From the IMG/VR virus record IMGVR_UViG_3300005600_000058, positions 1-35,467 of that record: a stretch of 35,467 nt of DNA; one strand, 5' to 3'. A program made the position numbers and the translations under genes. Source of the stretch: a virus. Under the pieces are notes generated by a model that saw only the letters and a program-made list of their open reading frames with translations, did not search any database and was not told the origin of the DNA. Positions 1 to 8,293 of the stretch are shown here, one piece after another. How positions within the stretch are numbered: position 1 is the first letter of the stretch; each line of letters opens with the position of its first letter.

Positions 1-2
1 TC

Positions 3-53
3 AATCCGCAACAGGCCGCGGTCTTCATCGAGGCGTTCTCCAATGTCACCTAG
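3..53 (+). CDS. C-terminal end of an upstream gene (cut by window edge)
   Basis: Reading from base 3, sixteen codons (NPQQAAVFIEAFSNVT) run without interruption to a TAG at 51-53. The text is protein-like, and the next gene starts inside it at 43, the same overlapping style seen through the rest of the window. No function can be given from so short a tail. It shows that rightward genes continue beyond the left edge. Confidence 0.45.
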   Translation, partial: NPQQAAVFIEAFSNVT

Positions 54-225
54 TCAACAAGCACTTTATCGCATGTGTGGCGTTGTTGATCGCCAGCTTG
101 TCGAATCTGCTTTGGAAACGCTCAAGCGGGGTCGCGGCGGCGTGGGATATCTGACCACACGGGCCGCGCTCGCGCTGTTCTTGGATCCGACATACAAGCC
201 GGGGATTGACCGCACCGGGCAATAA
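43..225 (+). CDS. small hypothetical protein, 60 aa
   Basis: ATG at 43 has a GAGG about nine bases upstream and overlaps the end of the preceding gene by 11 bases. The product begins MSPSQQALYRMCG and carries a basic, glycine-rich middle (KRGRGGVG) followed by a hydrophobic helix-like stretch. No signal peptide or clear membrane segment is seen and the family is not recognised. It sits directly upstream of the TetR-like gene and shares its orientation. The antisense frames over the same bases look like shadows with implausible composition. Confidence 0.5.
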   Translation: MSPSQQALYRMCGVVDRQLVESALETLKRGRGGVGYLTTRAALALFLDPTYKPGIDRTGQ

Positions 226-259
226 CTGATAACTAAGGTCAACGAAAGAGGGGACACCC

Positions 260-520
260 ATGACCGAAATTGTCCGACTGACACCGGAACAGCGCGAGCG
301 CGTCATAATCGATGCCGCCGTCACCGCGTCCGAAACACACGGCCTATGTGGCTGGACGCGCCGCGTGCTGGCAGAGGCGTGCAGCGTCAACACGTCGCCG
401 CAATTGACAAAGCACTATTTTCCGAACCTGGAAGATCTGCGCAAGCGTGTGTTGCTGCATCCGAACTGCACGGATGACATGCGCGCACAGGCTCGCGCTA
501 TGGGTATTTCCTACCGCTAA
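260..520 (+). CDS. small TetR-type helix-turn-helix regulator, 86 aa
   Basis: The product resembles only the N-terminal DNA-binding domain of TetR-family regulators: a first helix around TPEQRERVIIDAAV, then RRVLAEACSV and a recognition-helix-like segment running into LTKHYFPNLEDLRKRVL, which matches the family pattern of an aromatic-rich segment followed by an acidic-start helix. Full TetR proteins are about 190-220 aa with a ligand-binding domain; here that part is absent, so the protein would bind DNA without a typical effector pocket. An AGAGGGG ribosome site (247-253) sits six bases before the ATG. It precedes the primase-helicase gene and is a candidate regulator of the phage early or late switch; this role is inferred. 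Confidence 0.65.
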   Translation: MTEIVRLTPEQRERVIIDAAVTASETHGLCGWTRRVLAEACSVNTSPQLTKHYFPNLEDLRKRVLLHPNCTDDMRAQARAMGISYR

Positions 521-622
521 CCACTACATTTCGTGTCAACAGATGCGGGAAAAATAAACTCGTTGCCGACCACGCGGGCAGCGGGGTAGCAAATTATACT
601 CTGACGCAACAGGTGACGTGTA

Positions 623-3262
623 ATGGATTCCGCAGAATTTCTTGCGAACTGGTACGGCGGTGCGCCGTTCACCCTCACAACGATACCGGTGGACGGCGGC
701 GGACCGACCGGGCAGACGTTTACAGACCCCGCAGCGGCGGCACAGTGGGCCAGTCTGCAAAACGCAGCGCGTCGCAACGTCTATTTCCACGTCAACCCTG
801 GAGCCGACACCAATAACAGCGGTAAGCTGACGAAATCCGAACTGTCCGCCCTGATCGGCTGGCACGTCGATCTTGACCCGCCTGCGGGTATGGGTCCAGG
901 GCCCAACTATGACGCATGGCGCGCCGATGCGCTGGCAAGGGTGACGGCCTGCAATCCGTCGATCATCATTAACAGCGGGCGCGGATTGCAAGCTTACTGG
1001 AGATTGCGGGACGCCGCGGAAGCGACGCCGGAAAACATCGACCGCATCGAGCAGATGAACCGCGCAACCGTACGGCTGGTCGGCGGCGATAAAGCAGCCG
1101 TGGACGCCTCCCGGATCATGAAACTGCCCGGAACCATCGCCTATCCGAACCCGGATAAATCCGCCGCGGGCTGGCAGCCATCGACCGCGGCGGTGATCGG
1201 CGGCACGGGTGGTCGGTTTGATCCAAATCAATTTACAGCGTTCGAATCCTGGCTGCACGCAAGCGCCCCCGTTCCGCCCGTCATGCCGACGCCCGCTGCG
1301 ATCGATGACGGGCCGATCAGTCCCGAAGAATTCCGCGCGCTCTGTGATCGGGTGACGCGGAAACTGCGCGGCGGGCGCAACGCCATGCTGCTAGACCTCG
1401 GCATTCCGGACCGGTCCGGCGGCGATGCGTCTGACGTCTGGGGCTGGATGATGCGGGCGACAGCGGAAGTCACCAGCCGAAACGATGTGGCGCGCGAGGT
1501 GCTGCTGAACTTCGGGTTCGTTGACAAAACTTATCCGCCGTCTGGCAGCGAAACGCGGCGTCAGAAATGCGAACGGGAATTGCGCGAATACTGGCAGGCG
1601 CAGGTGACAGCAACCGCCGACCGGCGCGCGACCGGATCGCTCGAAGGTTTGAAGGAACTTGCTCAGCGCACCGATCCCGACGCAGTTGACGAACTCGCAA
1701 GTCACGCGGCGCGGCTGTCTGCGGCGGAACGTGACGCGCTGCTGACCGAAGTCAAACAGACGCGTCCCGATATTGCCAAGCCGTTGCAGGCAGCCATCGG
1801 TGCGGAAATCGACGCGTTCCGTGTCGCCCAGGGCGAACAGCAATTTGACGCGATACGGGGCGGCGAGCTCTCCCGCTGGTTTATTGTCGGCGACGACGGG
1901 ACCGGATCACCAGCGGCCATCAACCGCCACACGGGGCGGGCGGTAACGTTCGGAAATTTCCTGATCCGGTTCAAACATCTCCCGACAATTGCGGTTCCGG
2001 CCGGTGACAAAATCAAACTGGTCGAGGCTGCCGCGCACTGGTGGTCAGACCCCGAAACCGAACGATACGCAGAACTCGCTTTCGATCCCGACAAGCCCGT
2101 ACAGTGGCGGACCGATCACGGGGAAATGCTGCGCAACGCCTATCTGCCGGCGCATCGCGCATCGGCGCCGACCGGGCAGGACGTTTCGCCATATCTGCAC
2201 ATCCTCGCATCAAACTATCCAGATCCGGGCGATCAGGAGGTAATACTCGGCGCACTGGCGTTTGCGGTTCAGAACCCCGGAAAAATGCTGCTGTGGGCGC
2301 CCGTGCTTCAAGGGGCTCAAGGTTGCGGCAAGGGTCTGCTGATCAAACAACCACTGTCGCACTGCATCGGTGGGAACCTTGGCGTTGTCAGTCCGAAGGC
2401 GCTGGTGGCCGAATACAACGGCTATATGTACCGGAAAACAACGGTCGTGGTGGACGAAATCGGGGAACGTTCCAAGGCTGCCATGACGGACCTGATCGAG
2501 GAACTGAAAGAGCCCGTAGCGGAAAGCGTCGTACCGTACCGCCTCATGCGAACCGATCCGTTTAGCGGCCAGAATTTCACATGCTGGTTTTTCATGACGA
2601 ACCACATTGACAGCATGTTAGCAAACGACCCAAGCGAACGGCGCTGGGCGCAACTGGTTAGCGTCCTGCAAACGCCGGAAGCCATCGAGGCGGCATTCCC
2701 TGCCGATCTGTGGGACGGATACCCCACTGTGATCGAGGCGGCAGGCGGGCTTGGTCAGAACTGGTTCACCTATTACCGCACCTGGTGGAATATGGGCGGC
2801 AACGAGGCGGTGCGGGGGATGCTTGAGACGCGCGCTATGGCGACACCCGGTCGTGCGCCGATGACAACCACACGGGCGGACGCTGTGGCCGCCTCCGAGC
2901 CGGATCTGATCCGCATTGCGCGGGAATGCATCGCGGCAGGTGATCCGGGCTTTCGCGGCGGGTTCGTGTCCAGCAATGCGATCCGTACAGCGATGGAAGG
3001 CGAGGGGTTACGGGTGCCTGCGGGTCGGTGGATGGCCCAGCACATGCGCCGCCTCGGCTACTGTGACAGCGTGCGGTTCCGCCCCACACCGGCAGAGGAT
3101 ATGCGGTTCCCGGCGGCTAAGCAAGCACGGCTCTACTTCAACGACCCGACACTTGCCGAATGTGAAACGCAGCGGGTCGTTGAACTATACGACGCCGCCC
3201 AGGCCGAAGAACTTCAGCCGAAACGTTCGAATATTGTGCCGATGAAACCGCCGGGGACTTGA
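623..3262 (+). CDS. primase-helicase fusion (RepB/AEP-type primase plus phage P-loop helicase), 879 aa
   Basis: The N-terminal third looks like an archaeo-eukaryotic-type primase of the RepB/PrimPol group: HVDLD at 81-85 gives the DxD metal pair, SGRG at 118-121 follows, and DASRIMKLPGT (161-171) matches the third acidic residue and the RxxxLPGT signature. The C-terminal half is a P-loop helicase of the kind found in phage primase-helicases (DUF5906-like): Walker A GAQGCGKG at 564-571, Walker B VVVDE at 608-612, and a sensor-like FFMTNHIDS. It would open the duplex and lay primers (or polymerise) at the phage origin. AGGTGA at 611-616 fixes the ATG. The gene is followed by two terminators and the iteron region, so initiator and origin are neighbours. 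Whether it also polymerises cannot be told from sequence. Confidence 0.88.
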   Translation: MDSAEFLANWYGGAPFTLTTIPVDGGGPTGQTFTDPAAAAQWASLQNAARRNVYFHVNPGADTNNSGKLTKSELSALIGWHVDLDPPAGMGPGPNYDAWRADALARVTACNPSIIINSGRGLQAYWRLRDAAEATPENIDRIEQMNRATVRLVGGDKAAVDASRIMKLPGTIAYPNPDKSAAGWQPSTAAVIGGTGGRFDPNQFTAFESWLHASAPVPPVMPTPAAIDDGPISPEEFRALCDRVTRKLRGGRNAMLLDLGIPDRSGGDASDVWGWMMRATAEVTSRNDVAREVLLNFGFVDKTYPPSGSETRRQKCERELREYWQAQVTATADRRATGSLEGLKELAQRTDPDAVDELASHAARLSAAERDALLTEVKQTRPDIAKPLQAAIGAEIDAFRVAQGEQQFDAIRGGELSRWFIVGDDGTGSPAAINRHTGRAVTFGNFLIRFKHLPTIAVPAGDKIKLVEAAAHWWSDPETERYAELAFDPDKPVQWRTDHGEMLRNAYLPAHRASAPTGQDVSPYLHILASNYPDPGDQEVILGALAFAVQNPGKMLLWAPVLQGAQGCGKGLLIKQPLSHCIGGNLGVVSPKALVAEYNGYMYRKTTVVVDEIGERSKAAMTDLIEELKEPVAESVVPYRLMRTDPFSGQNFTCWFFMTNHIDSMLANDPSERRWAQLVSVLQTPEAIEAAFPADLWDGYPTVIEAAGGLGQNWFTYYRTWWNMGGNEAVRGMLETRAMATPGRAPMTTTRADAVAASEPDLIRIARECIAAGDPGFRGGFVSSNAIRTAMEGEGLRVPAGRWMAQHMRRLGYCDSVRFRPTPAEDMRFPAAKQARLYFNDPTLAECETQRVVELYDAAQAEELQPKRSNIVPMKPPGT

Positions 3263-3329
3263 CGCAGCGTCCTGCAACGCGTAGCGTGGAAAGCATCGGA
3301 ACCACCACTCACTTCCTCCTGTTGAAACT

Positions 3330-3356
3330 GACCCGCTTCGGCGGGTCTTTTTTTTT
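3330..3356 (+). terminator. rho-independent terminator after the primase-helicase gene
   Basis: A 7-bp GC-rich stem (GACCCGC / GCGGGTC) closed by a TTCG tetraloop is followed immediately by nine T residues. It lies about 70 bases after the stop of the primase-helicase gene and points rightward, closing the first rightward transcription unit. Confidence 0.93.
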
Positions 3357-3369
3357 GGCTGACTGTTAG

Positions 3370-3429
3370 CTTACACGGGTCGCACGGGACGCCCAAGAAC
3401 AGAAGCTGCGGGAAATGCTGGCTGAATAG
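3370..3429 (+). pseudogene. short coding-like remnant between the two terminators
   Basis: Between the two terminators one frame reads LTRVARDAQEQKLREMLAE and then TAG, a strongly helix-like, protein-like text. It begins right after a stop codon (3367-3369) and has no usable start upstream, so it looks like the tail of a deleted gene rather than an active one. Chance cannot be excluded for nineteen codons. Confidence 0.2.
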
Positions 3430-3453
3430 TGGCACATAAACGGCTAATAAACG

Positions 3454-3474
3454 GGGCGCTTCGGCGCCCTTTTT
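3454..3474 (+). terminator. second rho-independent terminator
   Basis: GGGCGC / GCGCCC with a TTCG loop (3454-3469) followed by five T residues. It stands about 100 bases after the first terminator and directly before the first iteron. The tandem pair would keep transcription of the early unit out of the putative origin. Confidence 0.85.
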
Positions 3475-3475
3475 G

Positions 3476-3655
3476 CTGTGCCGATAGACCGAAATTCTAT
3501 CGGCACAGGCGATTCTATCGGCACAGCAAAATTTTATCCGTGTGCCGATAGAACCGATTTGTGCCAGTAGTGTGCCGATAGAATATTTCTATCGGCACAG
3601 CACAAGTGGCTGTTTTTCATATGTTTCTATCCTTCTGTGCCGGCTGTGCCGATAG
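3476..3655. repeat. iteron array: seven of eight perfect 11-bp repeats in both orientations
   Basis: Direct copies TGTGCCGATAG start at 3477, 3541, 3571 and 3645; complementary copies CTATCGGCACA start at 3497, 3515 and 3589 (the eighth, at 3794, lies across the AT-rich gap). A degenerate copy TGTGCCAGTAG is at 3560-3570 and a half copy at 3636-3643. The pair at 3571-3599 forms a 13-bp perfect inverted repeat with a 3-base gap, and the pair at 3476-3508 a 12-bp inverted repeat with a 9-base gap. Mixed orientation differs from simple tandem plasmid iterons. Confidence 0.9.
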
Positions 3656-3814
3656 AATAGGGGGTATCCACTGTCAGAGAAAAATATACGAAAAGGTTAA
3701 TTTATAATTTCGTATTAGCCGATATTGTCTGATTTTATCCGATTTTATCCGTTATTATCTGGGCGTTTGTTTTTTGCCAGAGTGAAATAGAATCTATCGG
3801 CACAGCCGGCACAG
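3635..3814. repeat. 21-bp perfect inverted repeat flanking the AT-rich segment
   Basis: The left arm at 3635-3655 (CTGTGCCGG followed by CTGTGCCGATAG) is the exact reverse complement of the right arm at 3794-3814. The arms enclose 138 bases of AT-rich DNA. Each arm is one full iteron plus one shortened iteron, so the symmetry may place initiator molecules on both sides of the melting region. Confidence 0.92.
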
Positions 3815-3897
3815 ACCCCCCCGTGGCAGCCGTCTTGCGCGGGGTCGCATTTGCCCGTATATTGACCGCAACTGATAACAATCTGGACCCATGCGAA

Positions 3898-4416
3898 ATG
3901 ACACCGAAACAGGAACGTTTCGTCCAAGAATATTTGAAAGACCTGAACGCCACGCAGGCGGCTATTCGTGCGGGCTACAGTGAAAACACGGCTGGAAAAA
4001 TTGCCCACGAAAACTTGACGAAACCGGAAATCGCCGCAGCCGTCGCCAAGGCCCAGATGCAGCGGGCCGCACGGACCGAGGTGACACAGGACCGGGTGAT
4101 CCACGAACTGGCGAAAATTGCGTTCAGCGATCTACGGCAAGTGGCCGATTGGTCCGGTGGACGGATCAACACAAAAGACAGCGGGCAGATTCCGGATAAG
4201 GTCGCGGGTGCTATCTCTGAGGTGCGGAACACCAAGGAAGGGATTGTGGTCAAGATGCATGACAAGATCGCCGCGCTGGATCGCCTCGGCAAGCATCTGG
4301 GCATGTTTGTAGAGAAGGTGGACCACACGTCCAGCGACGGCAGCATGACGCCAGCAGCGCCCGACACGGTGACACCCGCAGCCGTGGCCGCCCTGGTCGA
4401 TAAGCTGACAGGCTGA
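3898..4416 (+). CDS. terS: terminase small subunit, 172 aa
   Basis: The N-terminus (MTPKQERFVQEYL, then NATQAAIRAGYS and a PEIAAAV segment) matches the Terminase_2 family DNA-binding domain that recognises the packaging site. The frame could be extended to a GTG at 3823, but the family start and the iteron repeats upstream favour ATG 3898; a second ATG at 3891 is out of frame. No good ribosome site is seen, which is odd for the first gene of the late operon. The C-terminal part is helical and ends in a low-complexity proline/alanine segment, the usual oligomer or large-subunit contact region. Its TGA overlaps the ATG of the large subunit. Confidence 0.87.
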   Translation: MTPKQERFVQEYLKDLNATQAAIRAGYSENTAGKIAHENLTKPEIAAAVAKAQMQRAARTEVTQDRVIHELAKIAFSDLRQVADWSGGRINTKDSGQIPDKVAGAISEVRNTKEGIVVKMHDKIAALDRLGKHLGMFVEKVDHTSSDGSMTPAAPDTVTPAAVAALVDKLTG

Positions 4417-5975
4417 TGGCCGTCCCCCCGATTGAATGGGACGGGCTGTCGGCGGTTGAGCGGCTGGCCATAGCGGCGGCTGGCGAACAGAACCCGCTAG
4501 CCTTCACTGCGGCATGGTTCAACATTACCCAGGGCGAAAGTTTTCAAGCGAACTGGCATCATCACTATTATGCATGGGCTGCTGAAAAGCTGCTGTCCGG
4601 TGCTGCAAAATGCGTTGTGATCAACGTGGCACCCGGTGCGACCAAGACAGAATTTTTCAGCATCCACTTACCAGTCTACGCAATGGTGAAATTTCCGAAA
4701 GTCCGCGTCCTGAACGGATCGTATTCGAAAGACCTCGTGGACGAAAACAGCGGACGCAGCCGGGAACTGGTCCGGTCTTCTGAGTTTCAGGAGATCTATG
4801 GATTTCAGATCGGCAAGGATAAGGTGGACAACTGGACGGTCCAGAAAGACGGCAAGCGGGCGCACCAGCTTTTCAGTCGGTCCAATGGCGGGCAGATTAC
4901 CGGGGCGCGGGGCGGATATATGGGTCCGGGCTTTTCCGGCTACGTCTCGGCCGATGATTGGGACAAGCCGGACGATATGTTCAGCGATCCGAAGCGCAAT
5001 CGCTCACACACGCGCCTTGTTAACACGCTGCGGTCGAGGCGGGCTCAATACGACACACCCTTCCTGTTTATCCAACAGCGCCTTCACACCGACGATAGCA
5101 GTGCGTTCATTTTGTCCGGCGGCATGGGGCTATCGGTCGATCTGCATATTGAGATACCGGCCTTGATCGATCAGGACTACATCGACAAGCTCCCGGATGC
5201 CGTCCGGGAGCGTTGCATTCGGGACGTTTGCGGGCATGACCCTGTTGACGGGTTGTGGAGCTACTGGCCCGCCAAGGAAAGCATTGCCGACCTGCTGGCG
5301 TTGCGCGAGGCGCACCCTTACACGTTTTTGAGCCAATACATGCAGGCGCCGAACAAGCTGGATGGCGGGATTTTCACCGAGGGCGGCTTTCTGTATTTTG
5401 GTGATGAAGATGGCGGCGCCGACCTACCGCTACCCCGCAAGTGGGAATATCGATTCATCACGGCAGACACCGCGCAGAAAACGAACACTTGGAACGATTG
5501 GACCGTGTTTGCGGAATGGGGCGTGTTTGAGGGCCGTATCTATCGCCTGAACTATCAGCGCGCCCGAATGGAAGCGCCCCAGCTACGGCGGGATTTTACG
5601 TCATTCGTGAACGCCTGTTGGGAGAAAAATAGCGGTTTAGCGGGCAACCTGCGGGCGGTGCTGGTCGAAGACAAGGTGAGTGGTACCGGTCTGATTCAGG
5701 AAGTGCAGGGCAAACTGCCGTTGCGGATAACGCCGGTCCCGCGCGAACGCGACAAGCTGACCCGCGCGCTGGACGCCCAGGGCCATCAGGCGGCGGGTAA
5801 GGTGGTGCTGCCGCTTGACGATCCGCAGAATTTCGAGTTCGTGGCAGAGGTGGCCAGTTTCACCGCCGACGACAGCCATAGATTCGACGACCAAACTGAT
5901 GTAATGATTGATGCGATTGATTATGCTATCATCAAGCCCGCAACCGCTGCTGATAAAACGAAGGTGACATGGTGA
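4416..5975 (+). CDS. terL: terminase large subunit, 519 aa
   Basis: This is the DNA-packaging motor: an N-terminal ATPase and a C-terminal RNase-H-like nuclease. The P-loop is deviant, APGATKTE at 72-79, with Thr before the Lys where most P-loops have Gly. Walker B is around SADDW (178-182), and the coupling region is QQRLHTDD (220-227), equivalent to the usual RW..DDL motif. Nuclease acidic residues are D351 with D361 nearby, E418/D419 and D495/D499 near the end. Length is normal for the family. The start overlaps the small subunit stop (TGATG), so the two are translationally coupled. Confidence 0.93.
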   Translation: MAVPPIEWDGLSAVERLAIAAAGEQNPLAFTAAWFNITQGESFQANWHHHYYAWAAEKLLSGAAKCVVINVAPGATKTEFFSIHLPVYAMVKFPKVRVLNGSYSKDLVDENSGRSRELVRSSEFQEIYGFQIGKDKVDNWTVQKDGKRAHQLFSRSNGGQITGARGGYMGPGFSGYVSADDWDKPDDMFSDPKRNRSHTRLVNTLRSRRAQYDTPFLFIQQRLHTDDSSAFILSGGMGLSVDLHIEIPALIDQDYIDKLPDAVRERCIRDVCGHDPVDGLWSYWPAKESIADLLALREAHPYTFLSQYMQAPNKLDGGIFTEGGFLYFGDEDGGADLPLPRKWEYRFITADTAQKTNTWNDWTVFAEWGVFEGRIYRLNYQRARMEAPQLRRDFTSFVNACWEKNSGLAGNLRAVLVEDKVSGTGLIQEVQGKLPLRITPVPRERDKLTRALDAQGHQAAGKVVLPLDDPQNFEFVAEVASFTADDSHRFDDQTDVMIDAIDYAIIKPATAADKTKVTW

Positions 5976-7270
5976 CAGACGAACCGAAGACCGGAACAGT
6001 CCGTGTGAATAGCGAACTGGTGTCGCGCAATCGCCTGTCAAATCTGGCCGGTGTGACCCACGGCGGGGAGCGAGATCTTTACGCAACGTTTGGTTATGTG
6101 CGCAACCTCGATCCGCAAGATTACGTCAACGCCTATCTGCGACAGGACATTGCGGCCCGTGTGGTCGATGCCTACCCGGATGCGACATGGCGCGAGGCGC
6201 CCAAGGTCAAGGGGTCTGGCGAATTCGTCCAAGCCTTTGCCGATCTGGACAAGAAGCTGAACCTCTGGCGCGCGATGCACCGCGGCGACCGGCTGGGCAA
6301 CCTTGGACACTATGGCGTGCTGCTGCTGGGCCTCGATGGTGGTCAGCCCATGGATCAGCCGGTGCGGGGGACGGGGTTCAATTTGCTGTACGTGCAGCCA
6401 CATTCGGAGCGCACAGCACAGATCACCAGATGGAATGATAACCCGCAATCGCCCCGGTTCGGCAAGCCTGAACTGTATCGGCTGACTACCGGCGTCAACT
6501 GGACGGGATCGGGCGCAGGCCAAAAGTCGATCACCGTTCACCATTCGCGCGTGATCCATTTTGCTGAGCGGGCGCTTGAAGATGAAAGCATCGGGACGCC
6601 GCGGCTTGAACGCGTCTGGAACCGTTTGCAGGATCTGGATAAGCTGCTGGGTGCCGGTGCTGAAATGTACTGGCAGAATGCGGCGATGATCATGCACCTG
6701 AAAGCTGAACTTGACGTCCAGTGGGATCCGGCGGAAGCCGCCGCGCTAAAATCCCAGATCGATGAAATGCAGAACGGCCTGACCCGTTGGCTGAGAACGC
6801 GCGGCGTGGACGCCCAGAACATCGCCCCGGGTCTGCAAGGTGCCGATCCGTCAAATTTGATCGATTGGAATTTGAAGGTTATCGGCGGTTCGGAAGGCAT
6901 CCCAGCCCGTATCCTGATTGGTTCGGAGCGTGGCGAACTGTCGTCGCAGCAGGACGAAAACAATTTCACCGGCCGCGTCGAGGAGCGGCGCGAGCAATAC
7001 GCCGGTCCGTCCATCGCCGAGGCGACGATTTCCCGCCTGTCCGCGCTGGGCGTCCTGCCCGCCGGTTATGAGGGCATCGAGTGGCCCGAGAACGACACAC
7101 TGGGCGAGGCGGGGCGCGCTGAAATCGCGTTCAAGAATGCTCAGGCCATCGCGACCTATGCCAATGCGCCGGGTTCCGAATTGCTGGTGAGTCCTGCCGA
7201 GTTCCGCAAGGGGCTGGGTTATGAGGGGGCGTTGCCCGGATTCAGCGAAGACGAGCCGCTTGATGTGTAA
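5969..7270 (+). CDS. portal protein (DUF1073-like), 433 aa
   Basis: The product sits right after the large terminase and resembles the DUF1073 portal family, with the segment DLDKLLGAGAEMYWQ and the stretch GSERGELSSQQDENNF typical of the group. It would form the dodecameric ring through which DNA is packed and the tail is attached. The start overlaps the terminase gene by 7 bases. AAGGTGA at 5961-5967 is only one base from ATG 5969 but four from GTG 5972, so translation may really begin one codon later. Confidence 0.85.
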   Translation: MVTDEPKTGTVRVNSELVSRNRLSNLAGVTHGGERDLYATFGYVRNLDPQDYVNAYLRQDIAARVVDAYPDATWREAPKVKGSGEFVQAFADLDKKLNLWRAMHRGDRLGNLGHYGVLLLGLDGGQPMDQPVRGTGFNLLYVQPHSERTAQITRWNDNPQSPRFGKPELYRLTTGVNWTGSGAGQKSITVHHSRVIHFAERALEDESIGTPRLERVWNRLQDLDKLLGAGAEMYWQNAAMIMHLKAELDVQWDPAEAAALKSQIDEMQNGLTRWLRTRGVDAQNIAPGLQGADPSNLIDWNLKVIGGSEGIPARILIGSERGELSSQQDENNFTGRVEERREQYAGPSIAEATISRLSALGVLPAGYEGIEWPENDTLGEAGRAEIAFKNAQAIATYANAPGSELLVSPAEFRKGLGYEGALPGFSEDEPLDV

Positions 7271-8132
7271 GGCGTGCGATCAAATCACCACCAACGCGGC
7301 GCGCCGATACGACCCGACGCAGACCACCACGCTGCGTCAGCAGTTTGAGGCGGACTTGGCCCGTCGGTTCCGGGCCATTGCGAAAGAGATCAGGAAACGC
7401 GTCGGACAGGATGACGGGTTCGGCCTGAAAACGAACCGGGGTGAATTCGAATTCGCCAGATCCGACCAGAAAGTCGCGGCGTTCATGGAGTGGCTGCAAC
7501 AGCAGGTTAATGCTGGCGTTCTGGAAATCCGCCGTGGCGAGACGATGCAGCAAGCGGGCCAACGCGCCTGGACAAACGTGTATATCCGCAGCGCGTACCA
7601 GAAAGGCATCGCACAGTCGGCGTCCCGGATGCGGGCCGAAGGCGCACAGGTTGCGCCGGAATGGGTTGAGACGGCATTCACGCGACCGTTCCATGCAGAT
7701 CGGGTCGGGCTCGCCTACACCCGGACGTTCAACGACCTGCGCGGCATCACTGCGGAAATGGACAAGCAGATCAGCCGTACGCTCGCCGCCGGTCTATCAG
7801 AGGGTAAAGGCCCAATGGATATCGCCCGCGCTCTGGTGGATCGGGTCGAAAAGATCGGCATCGTCCGGGCTCGGATGCTGGCCCGGACAGAAGTTGTGGC
7901 CGCCCACGCCGAAGCGAGCCTGAACGTTTTTGATGAGGCCGAGGCCGAAGGCGTATCGTTAGAGGCGGAATTCACCACGGCACAGGACGACAAGGTCTGT
8001 CAGGAATGCCAGGCGCTTGCGGAAAAAACTTTCACGATCCGGGAGGCGCGCGGTATGCTGCCGGTGCACCCGAACTGCCGCTGCACATGGCTGCCGGTGG
8101 TCAAGAATCCGAGAGAGGTGAATTTGCGATGA
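7263..8132 (+). CDS. MuF-like minor head protein, 289 aa
   Basis: The C-terminal third carries the Phage_Mu_F / SPP1 gp7 signature: ARTEVVAAHAEA near 207-218, QDDKVCQECQ with C246 and C249, and HPNCRCTW at 269-276. The four cysteines and the histidine suggest a metal site. Family members are head proteins that attach to the portal and enter or line the capsid. ATG 7263 overlaps the portal stop by 8 bases; an earlier in-frame start at 7221 lies deep inside the portal gene and is less likely. Confidence 0.88.
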   Translation: MCKACDQITTNAARRYDPTQTTTLRQQFEADLARRFRAIAKEIRKRVGQDDGFGLKTNRGEFEFARSDQKVAAFMEWLQQQVNAGVLEIRRGETMQQAGQRAWTNVYIRSAYQKGIAQSASRMRAEGAQVAPEWVETAFTRPFHADRVGLAYTRTFNDLRGITAEMDKQISRTLAAGLSEGKGPMDIARALVDRVEKIGIVRARMLARTEVVAAHAEASLNVFDEAEAEGVSLEAEFTTAQDDKVCQECQALAEKTFTIREARGMLPVHPNCRCTWLPVVKNPREVNLR

Positions 8133-8293
8133 TCTGGGGCTTTTTGTTTGCCGTGTTTGTGATCTGGGGCTTCCTGAAAACTGCGCAGGCTGCCGGTGAT
8201 CGGGTCAATGGTGGCGACTGGGGGCGCCTTGCGATTGCTGGCGCTGCGCTCGTCGCGCCGTTACTTTTCGCAATGCTCTGGGGGATCAATTGA
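8129..8293 (+). CDS. small membrane protein, 54 aa
   Basis: Two hydrophobic segments (WGFLFAVFVIWGFL at 3-16 and a second around IAGAALVAPLLFAMLWG) separated by a short polar loop suggest a two-span membrane protein. GAGAGGTG lies eight bases before ATG 8129. It overlaps the MuF-like gene by 4 bases and its TGA is followed immediately by the ATG of the next gene. A membrane protein between head genes is unusual; function unknown. Confidence 0.6.
   Translation: MIWGFLFAVFVIWGFLKTAQAAGDRVNGGDWGRLAIAGAALVAPLLFAMLWGIN

Larger units (their letters stand above)
3476..3814. other. putative replication origin (iterons plus AT-rich unwinding segment)
   Basis: This non-coding stretch holds eight exact copies of an 11-bp word (TGTGCCGATAG or its complement), extra degenerate and half copies, a 21-bp perfect inverted repeat, and the AT-rich segment between its arms (3656-3793). 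The AT-rich part contains the word ATTTTATCCG twice in direct repeat (3732-3741, 3742-3751) plus a variant; a third perfect copy sits among the iterons at 3531-3540. Iterons next to AT-rich repeats and next to a primase-helicase gene are the classic layout of an initiator-dependent origin. The alternative is an operator cluster for a repressor. No open frame in this region looks coding. Confidence 0.6.

Noticed and set aside
541-622. Promoter upstream of the primase-helicase gene
   Set aside because: TATACT at 595-600 looks like a -10 box, but no acceptable -35 lies 15-19 bases upstream; TTGCCG at 563 is 26 bases away.
3823-3897. Longer small terminase starting at GTG 3823
   Set aside because: The extra 25 residues do not match the family, which starts at MTPKQERF, and the bases lie just beside the inverted repeat of the putative origin.
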